Shown here piece by piece: positions 18,978 through 23,848 of a stretch of 23,848 bases of DNA. How positions within the stretch are numbered: position 1 is the first letter of the stretch; every line of letters begins with the position of its first letter. A program made the translations under genes and the position numbers. Source of the DNA: Chlamydomonas sphaeroides (Eukaryota > Chlorophyta > Chlorophyceae > Chlamydomonadales > Chlamydomonadaceae); contig BDDC01000836.1 of assembly GCA_001662425.1 (NCBI GenBank), positions 18,223-42,070 on the forward strand, in the 5' to 3' direction. The notes beneath the pieces were generated by a model. That model worked only from the letters and a program-made list of their open reading frames with translations. It was not told the DNA's origin and searched no databases.

Positions 18978-20064
18978 ATGAGGAGGAACCTCCGGTGCCG
19001 CGGTCAACATCAACTAAACCAAGGAATACAGAGTATCCGCTCAGTGTCCTCCCGAGCCCCGCAAGCGAGAGACTGGCGACTACCGGCCTCGCCGAGACGC
19101 GGCCGCTGCTTCGTCGCTTCGCAACTGGCTCACGGTGAGGCCTTTAACTCTATCGCCACCTGAGCTCGGCTATCGGAACTCCCCTTTCTCTGTATCGAGA
19201 ACATCGGCGTGGCCGCGGCAGCCCTGCGCCGGCGCGCCGGGCAGGCGGCAAGCCAGCCGGAAGACTCTAGCGAGACCGCCGTCGCGCGATCGCCGAGCTC
19301 GGGCGCAACTAGCGGTAGGGGCGGGCGGGCGGGCGCGGTCCTACAGCCCTAGCGGGGCCCACAGCAGCTGCCGCCACGCCCGGGCCCGGGGCTGCGATCA
19401 ACACACACACGCCGCTCATGGCACGCCCCCCTCCGCCCCGCCGCCAGCGCGCAACGCGGGCCTGCTGCTGCTCTGCGGCCTGCTCGTGTCGCTGGCGGCG
19501 TACACGTACATCACAGCTGAGCGCGACTCGCTGTGAGTGCCGCACCGCACGGCCGCTCGCCTCTAGCCCTCCCAGCGCCGCTCCCAGTCCCCCACCGCCG
19601 CTCCCTCTGCTAGGCCCCTGGCCTGCCTGCCTCTCTCCTCCTGCCACACTCTTCCCCAGCAGCCGCACGGCCGCTCGTCCACCCCCCCCCTCCCAGACCG
19701 CCGGCCCTCCTCACTACCCCTGGGCGCGCGGTCGCAGCGCCCTCTGCTGGCCCCCGTTGGACTGCCTGCCTGCCTGCCGCCCCCACATCAGCCGCCATGC
19801 GACCTCCCTCTTCCCCTCCCCCTCCCGCCTCCCGCGTGCCCTCGCCCCCCACCCCCGTCCTGCCGCAGCGTCCGGCGCCCGCACCGCCTGCTGCCGCTGC
19901 ACGCCTTCCGCCGCAGCCAGGACGCCGCCGCAGCCGCCGGCTCCTCGCTGCTGCCGCAGCCAGGCAGGGCGCACCCGCTGCGGGCCTGCGCACCCACCGG
20001 TGGGGCAGCGGGAGGCGGAGGGGGAGGGGCAGGGGGGGTGGGGCAGGGGCAGGGGGTGGGGTAG
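18978..20064 (+). CDS. Tentative small single-span membrane protein, possibly COA3-like (3 exons)
   Basis: Exons: 18978-19134, 19448-19532, 19869-20064; 438 nt, 145 aa, phase kept at both joins. The first 52 residues are Arg-rich with almost no acidic residues (MRRNLRCRG...), like a mitochondrial presequence. One hydrophobic span follows (ARNAGLLLLCGLLVSLAAYT), then YITAERDSL and a basic segment. The pattern Arg-Asn, a short span, a Tyr-rich end and an acidic/basic motif resembles the mitochondrial cytochrome oxidase assembly factor COA3 (CCDC56), but this is a weak, short match. The last exon runs into Gly-rich low complexity before its TAG, so the true end may lie elsewhere. Alternatively, further splicing could join these exons to the downstream phosphodiesterase as an N-terminal anchor. 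Confidence 0.42.
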
Positions 20065-20116
20065 AAATAGGGGGAGGTGGAGGGGCAGGAGGAGGGGCAG
20101 GGGGAGGGGGAGGGGC
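20011..20116 (+). repeat. G-run tract with quadruplex potential
   Basis: Runs of four to seven Gs separated by one to three bases (GGGGGAGGGGCAGGGGGGG and similar) fill this stretch on the plus strand. It overlaps the tentative end of the small membrane protein gene and lies about 460 bp upstream of the phosphodiesterase start. Similar G-runs occur at 20688-20735 in the first phosphodiesterase intron. Confidence 0.8.
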
Positions 20117-20577
20117 TGCGCGGGCCTAGCGCCGGGGCGAACGGAGGGGCTGCAGGTGTGCACAAGGCGGCGGGGGGGGGCACGAGGGGGCGAGCGCATG
20201 TACGCAGGAGGTGCGGGGGGAAGGGGCGTCAGCAGCAGAAGGGGCGCCTCGCCCACCCAGGGTTCACCCCAGGGGGCCCCAGGGGGCCCTAGGGCCGAAG
20301 GCTGCGCGGGGCCGCGCAGAGCCGGCGCCTGCGAGGTGCTGCTGGAGCTGGGGCGGCGGTGACCGGGCCGGGGCGCGGGTGGAGAGGGCGCGTGGCCGGG
20401 GGCAGCCGGGGGCCTGCCGGCGCGGCCCGAGTGCCTAGGGGCGCGTGGTTGCTGCCCGGCCTGCAGGGACACTGCAGGGCTGCCCTCCCCCGCAGCGCCC
20501 CGTCCCGCTGCGCCGCCGCCCTCACCCCCCGCCCTGCCCCTCCCCGCCCCTACCCGCCCCGGCCCTGTCCAGCCGAC
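20065..20577 (+). promoter_or_regulatory. Upstream region of the cyclic phosphodiesterase gene
   Basis: This is the G-rich gap between the tentative small membrane protein gene and the phosphodiesterase ATG. It probably carries the 5' leader and promoter of the latter. Pyrimidine-rich AG sites at about 20494 and an open segment near 20324-20355 could be leader exons, but nothing in them is recognisable. Confidence 0.35.
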
Positions 20578-22643
20578 ATGTCGGGCCCCAAGGAGTCGTA
20601 TTCGCTGTGGGCTCAGCCCAAGGGCCGCCTGGGGGAGCAGCTGAGGGCTGAGATCGCGCACCTGGGTGAGGCATGGTGTGGCCAGGGGGGCGGGGGGTAT
20701 AGGGGGCAGGGGGCCAGGGGGGCAGGGCCAGGGTTGGTCCGGCCCCCTGGCTGGGGGCTGGGAGCGCCAGGGGGAGGGCGCAGGGCGGGGCAGGCCAAGC
20801 CGGCCGGCTGCGGGGTGGCTAGCGGGGCGGCGGTTGGCGGGCATGCTGAGTCAGGGGGGCCCATGTGCCGAGCTGCCCCACTGGCTGCTGCTCCTCCCTG
20901 GCTCGTGCCCCGGCCGCCCTGCCGCCTGCCCCCACTTTCCCCGCCCCGGCCGCCTTCCCGCCTGCCCCCTCCGCCGCAGCCTCGGCGCACGGCGCGCCCG
21001 CCTTCCCGCCCCACGTGACGGTGCTGGGCGACATTGAGCGGCCCAAGGAGGAGGTGATGCGGCTGGTGGCGGAGATGGCCAAGGGCGTCAAGGTGCGGAG
21101 GTGAAGGGGATTGTGGGAGGGAGGCGAACAGGGCAGCTGCGGAGGGCTTGGGCGAGGGCAGGCGGGCCGCGCGCTTGAGGCAGAGGTGCTGGGCGCTTAG
21201 GAGGGAGGACGGGGGAGGTGGTGTGACGGGGGCGTAAGGTTTGAAGGGGCGGAGGGAAGGTAGGGAGGACCTGAAGAGGGCAGGTGTCCGAGGGCTTCAG
21301 GAAGAGGGACAGGGGCTCAAGGTTTGGAGGGGCGGAGGCGAGGCGCTCTAGCTCCACCCCTAGCGGCGCGACATGCTTCTGCTAAGTCCTCCGCCTGCCT
21401 CCCACGCGCCCTCAGAAGTACCGCATCAATTTCACGGACGTGACCCGCGGGTCACTCTTCTACCAGTGCGTCTACCTGACCGTGGCCAAGGACGCCGGCA
21501 CCCTGGCGGCCGCGGCGGCGGCGCGTGAGGTGCGCTTGCGTGCCCCGGGGGGTGCTGCTGCACCGCCTGCGGCTCAAACTCGATGCGTTTCCGCAACCCA
21601 CGCTTCCCTTGCCGTGGCCCACGCTTGCCTTGTCGTCCTGCCCCCGTGCACACGCGTGCCTCGCCCCCAGACCTTTGGCATGGCCACCGGCCCCTACATG
21701 CCGCACCTCAGCCTGCTGTACTCGGACATGGAGGAGGCGGAGCGCCAGAAGGTGCGCCGCGCAGCGCCGGCACAGCACAGCGCAGCGCAGCACAGCGCCA
21801 GCACAGCACACCACAGCACAGCTTGGCGCGTTGCGGCCGTGTCGTTCGGGGCGCACGGACAGGCCCAACGCAAGCGTCGTACCGACATGCGGTGCTGCCG
21901 TACTCTTGCCTTCCCTGCCGGCAGGTGGTCGAGTACGAGGTGGCCCGGCTGTACGGAGAGAACTCGGGGTGAGGCAGGGAAGGGGGCTGTGGAGGCGAAA
22001 AGCGGAAGGGAAAGCGGGCCGGTGTGTGTGTCGCGCACGGCCGCACCGGAGCCGGTGGCAGCGGCAGCAGCTGGCAGCGCACGCCGCCCCCCTTCCGGCC
22101 CCCACCGCGCCCTCCGCTCGCACCGTGGACCTCCCTTGTCCTGCCGCCGCTGCCGCCCCTGCCGCCGCAGCTACGACACGCTGCTGGTGGAGAACGGATA
22201 CGAGGTGGGCAGCGACCGCAGCGACCGCAGCCAGGGGGCCTCTCTGCCGCGCACAGCGCCATCGCGCGCTTTGGGTCGCGCTCCACGCACTCCTTGCACA
22301 GCTGGAGGTGTCTATTCATGTGCCACAATCAACTGGGGGTGCCTCCAGGTGCACAGCATGGGATCCCCGCCATCGCCAGCACAGCGAGCGGCACGTGGCC
22401 GCCGCGTGCACGCCGCAAACAACCCCCCGCCGCAAGACTCCACGCTGACACACACATACACACAGGGGCGTGTTACTATGACCTGTGAATGGACACACAC
22501 CCGGCTGCTAGCATGCGTCACGCCACAGGCACCCCGGCCCCCGCCCCGCCGTGCAGGTCGAGTCGATCGCGGTGTGGTACACGCCCACGGACGACAAGAG
22601 CCTGGCGTCCTGGTGCCTGGTGGGCGAGGTGGAGCTGGCGTGA
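20578..22643 (+). CDS. Cyclic phosphodiesterase, 2H phosphoesterase family (7 exons, 186 aa)
   Basis: Exons: 20578-20665, 20980-21092, 21416-21529, 21671-21751, 21925-21968, 22171-22204, 22557-22643; 561 nt, phase kept at all six joins. It matches the plant cyclic phosphodiesterase family (about 180 aa), which opens ADP-ribose 1'',2''-cyclic phosphate, a product of tRNA splicing, and acts on other 2',3'-cyclic nucleotides. Both catalytic H-x-T/S motifs are present: HVTVLGD (His41, Thr43) and HLSLLYSD (His117, Ser119). Other family features are ESYSLWAQP near the N-terminus, LFYQCVYLTV in the central strand and VWYTPTDDKSLASWCLVGEV at the end. The start codon is chosen from this N-terminal alignment. 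No targeting peptide is visible in this model, so a cytosolic or nuclear place is likely. Its paralogue lies tail-to-tail at the right edge. Confidence 0.93.
21236..21343. repeat. Duplicated 25-bp block in phosphodiesterase intron 2
   Basis: AAGGTTTG(A/G)AGGGGCGGAGG occurs at 21236-21260 and 21319-21343, 83 bp apart, with two mismatches across 25 bases. It lies inside the second intron of the gene. Confidence 0.75.
21597..21640. repeat. Two-copy tandem repeat of about 21 bp in phosphodiesterase intron 3
   Basis: CCCACGCTT(C/G)CCTTG(C/T)CGT occurs twice head to tail between the exons ending at 21529 and starting at 21671. Confidence 0.75.
21768..21822. repeat. AGCAC/AGCGC short repeat in phosphodiesterase intron 4
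   Basis: Five-base units AGCAC and AGCGC, with CAGC spacers, repeat about ten times just downstream of the exon ending at 21751. No function is evident. Confidence 0.75.
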
Positions 22644-23642
22644 AGGCGCGGCAGAGAGGGAGGCCTGCAGGCAGGGAGGCAGGCAGCTGCTGGCGGCAAG
22701 GGGCTGTCGGGGAGGGAGGGCACTGGCGTGCGGCTGCTGGGCACTGGCTGCGCGCGTCTGGAGGCTGCACGCGTCTGCTGGGGGCCCTGCGCTTTGGCGC
22801 CTGGAAGGCGATGAACACGAACAAGGAAAGTCGATCGGTGAAAAGACCTGTTCGTGCGGTGGCGGCGTGCGTGCCAGCCTGTGTTGGCTGTGTGCGGTGA
22901 ACTGCGTCAGGGCATGCGCCAGGGCGTGCGTGCGGCGGCCGGCGGCGGCAGTGAATGAGCCAAGGATGGGGCATCATCTGGGGGAACATGAGCCGTGTAG
23001 CGTCGCTGCCGTAACGGCCTGCCGCCGTGGTACAGAGCCGCGGCCCCCCAGCGGCGTGGGTGCCGCTGCCAGGCCGATTGGGGGCCTGCTCCCGGCCTCT
23101 GCGCGCCTCCACTCCACGCCGTTCAAGGAACCGTGTCTCCAGCCGAGGTGCCGAGCCCGGCTCGGGCCCAAGCCCCAATCCCCCCACACCCCACGTCCCG
23201 CCCGACAGCAGCGCTTCAGATGGCTTGCAATGCCATGCCCATCCGCCGCGCAGCACACGCTCGAGGGACATCGCTCATCGGGGCCCCCTCGCCGGCCGTC
23301 GGCCCCCCCCCGCGCCAGTGGCTGCGGAGCGCCGCACCCGGCGCCCCGCCCGGCCCCGCCACAGCGCTCGCGGCATCGGCGCCCCGCACGGGCCTCGCGC
23401 GGACCGGGCGCCTCGCCCCGCGCTTCGATTGTAGGACCAGCGCGCATGTCAGGCGAGGGAGGGTGCCCCAGACACCCTGCCCCGCCACAGCCCTCGCCGC
23501 ACGCTGCTCGCCCTCCGTCCACTGCGCGACCAAGCGCTGCCCTGCGTCCAGGGCACCCAGGCCGCCGTGTTCGGGGGCCCAGGAACCAAGGCACATCCGC
23601 CGCCACACCACGCCGCACCGCGCCGCGCCGCGCCCCGCTCGC
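22644..23642. other. Convergent intergenic region holding both phosphodiesterase 3' UTRs
   Basis: The two phosphodiesterase genes end facing each other across about 1 kb. The region should contain both 3' UTRs and their poly(A) sites. I found no TGTAA on either transcribed strand, so another signal must be used. Long open frames on both strands here look like GC-rich chance frames. Confidence 0.5.
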
Positions 23643-23732
23643 TCACTGCGCGCCCAGCGGTATGTCCGCCACCAGGCGCCAGGGCAGGCTCTTGTCGTCC
23701 AGCGGCGTGTCCCACACCTGCAGCGACTCCAC
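23643..23732 (-). CDS. Last exon of a second cyclic phosphodiesterase (partial, runs off the window)
   Basis: This 30-codon exon ends in TGA at 23645-23643 and begins after a CCACAG acceptor. It encodes VESLQVWDTPLDDKSLPWRL followed by VADIPLGAQ. The last exon of the complete gene at 22557-22643 begins VESIAVWYTPTDDKSL, so both share the same intron position, phase 0 and terminal strand. The catalytic HxT/S exons must lie to the right of the window, so activity cannot be judged. It points toward its paralogue, forming a convergent pair. Confidence 0.85.
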   Translation of the reverse strand: MESLQVWDTPLDDKSLPWRLVADIPLGAQ

Positions 23733-23759
23733 CTGTGGCGGGTGGGGAGAGGGCGGGGC

Positions 23760-23848
23760 CAGCGGTGTCGGTGACGGGGTTGTGGGGTGGGGAGCGGTTG
23801 CGAGGTGGCGGTGGGGTGGGTGGCGGTGGCGGTGGCGGGGTGGTGGTG
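23760..23848. repeat. GGTGGC/GGTGGG repeat at the window edge
   Basis: Units of GGTGGC, GGTGGG and GGTGGTG fill the last part of the window. It lies in what should be the last intron of the second phosphodiesterase gene. Confidence 0.6.

Noticed and set aside
22974..23618. Minus-strand open frames of 130-214 codons
   Set aside because: They lie just downstream of the stop of the second phosphodiesterase, in its expected 3' UTR, and are Arg/Gly-rich without motifs.

Overview
The window looks like nuclear DNA from a green alga, probably a chlorophyte of the Chlamydomonas kind. The sequence is very GC-rich. Genes lie close together on both strands and are cut into short exons by GT-AG introns of about 80-470 nt. 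Two introns use a GC donor. Exons are rich in Ala, Gly and Pro, and TGTAA-type poly(A) signals follow some genes. I see no bacterial operon, CRISPR array, tRNA, rRNA or transposon. The gene models were built by hand: I chose splice junctions so that reading phase carries through every join and family motifs run unbroken across exons.

Layout, left to right. (1) 44-3433, minus: a SAM-domain plus coiled-coil protein, last exon tentative. (2) 4027-11812, minus: one 14-exon gene for a predicted 1677-aa chromatin-type protein. It has a PHD finger with Cys in the His position, a possible N-terminal four-Cys zinc site, AT-hooks, a likely SUMO-interacting motif and long acidic tracts. (3) 12812-16428, minus: a complete 8-exon DUF803/NIPA-like magnesium transporter of 385 aa with a histidine-rich loop. 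(4) 17200-18450, minus: a 4-exon, 171-aa, probably plastid-targeted protein with two membrane spans and no family I recognise. (5) 18978-20064, plus: a tentative 3-exon small membrane protein, possibly like the mitochondrial assembly factor COA3. (6) 20578-22643, plus: a complete 7-exon 2H-phosphoesterase (cyclic phosphodiesterase, 186 aa). (7) 23643-23732, minus: the last exon of a second cyclic phosphodiesterase that converges on the first and runs off the right edge.

The genes do not form an obvious pathway. Two relationships stand out. The two cyclic phosphodiesterase genes form a tail-to-tail paralogous pair that shares its last intron position and phase. Genes 4 and 5 are divergent and share a roughly 530-bp upstream region. 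The most unusual sequence-level pattern is that several introns contain a second, partly degraded copy of their own splice-site neighbourhood, and others contain tandem duplications. The large PHD/AT-hook protein is the best candidate for something undescribed.
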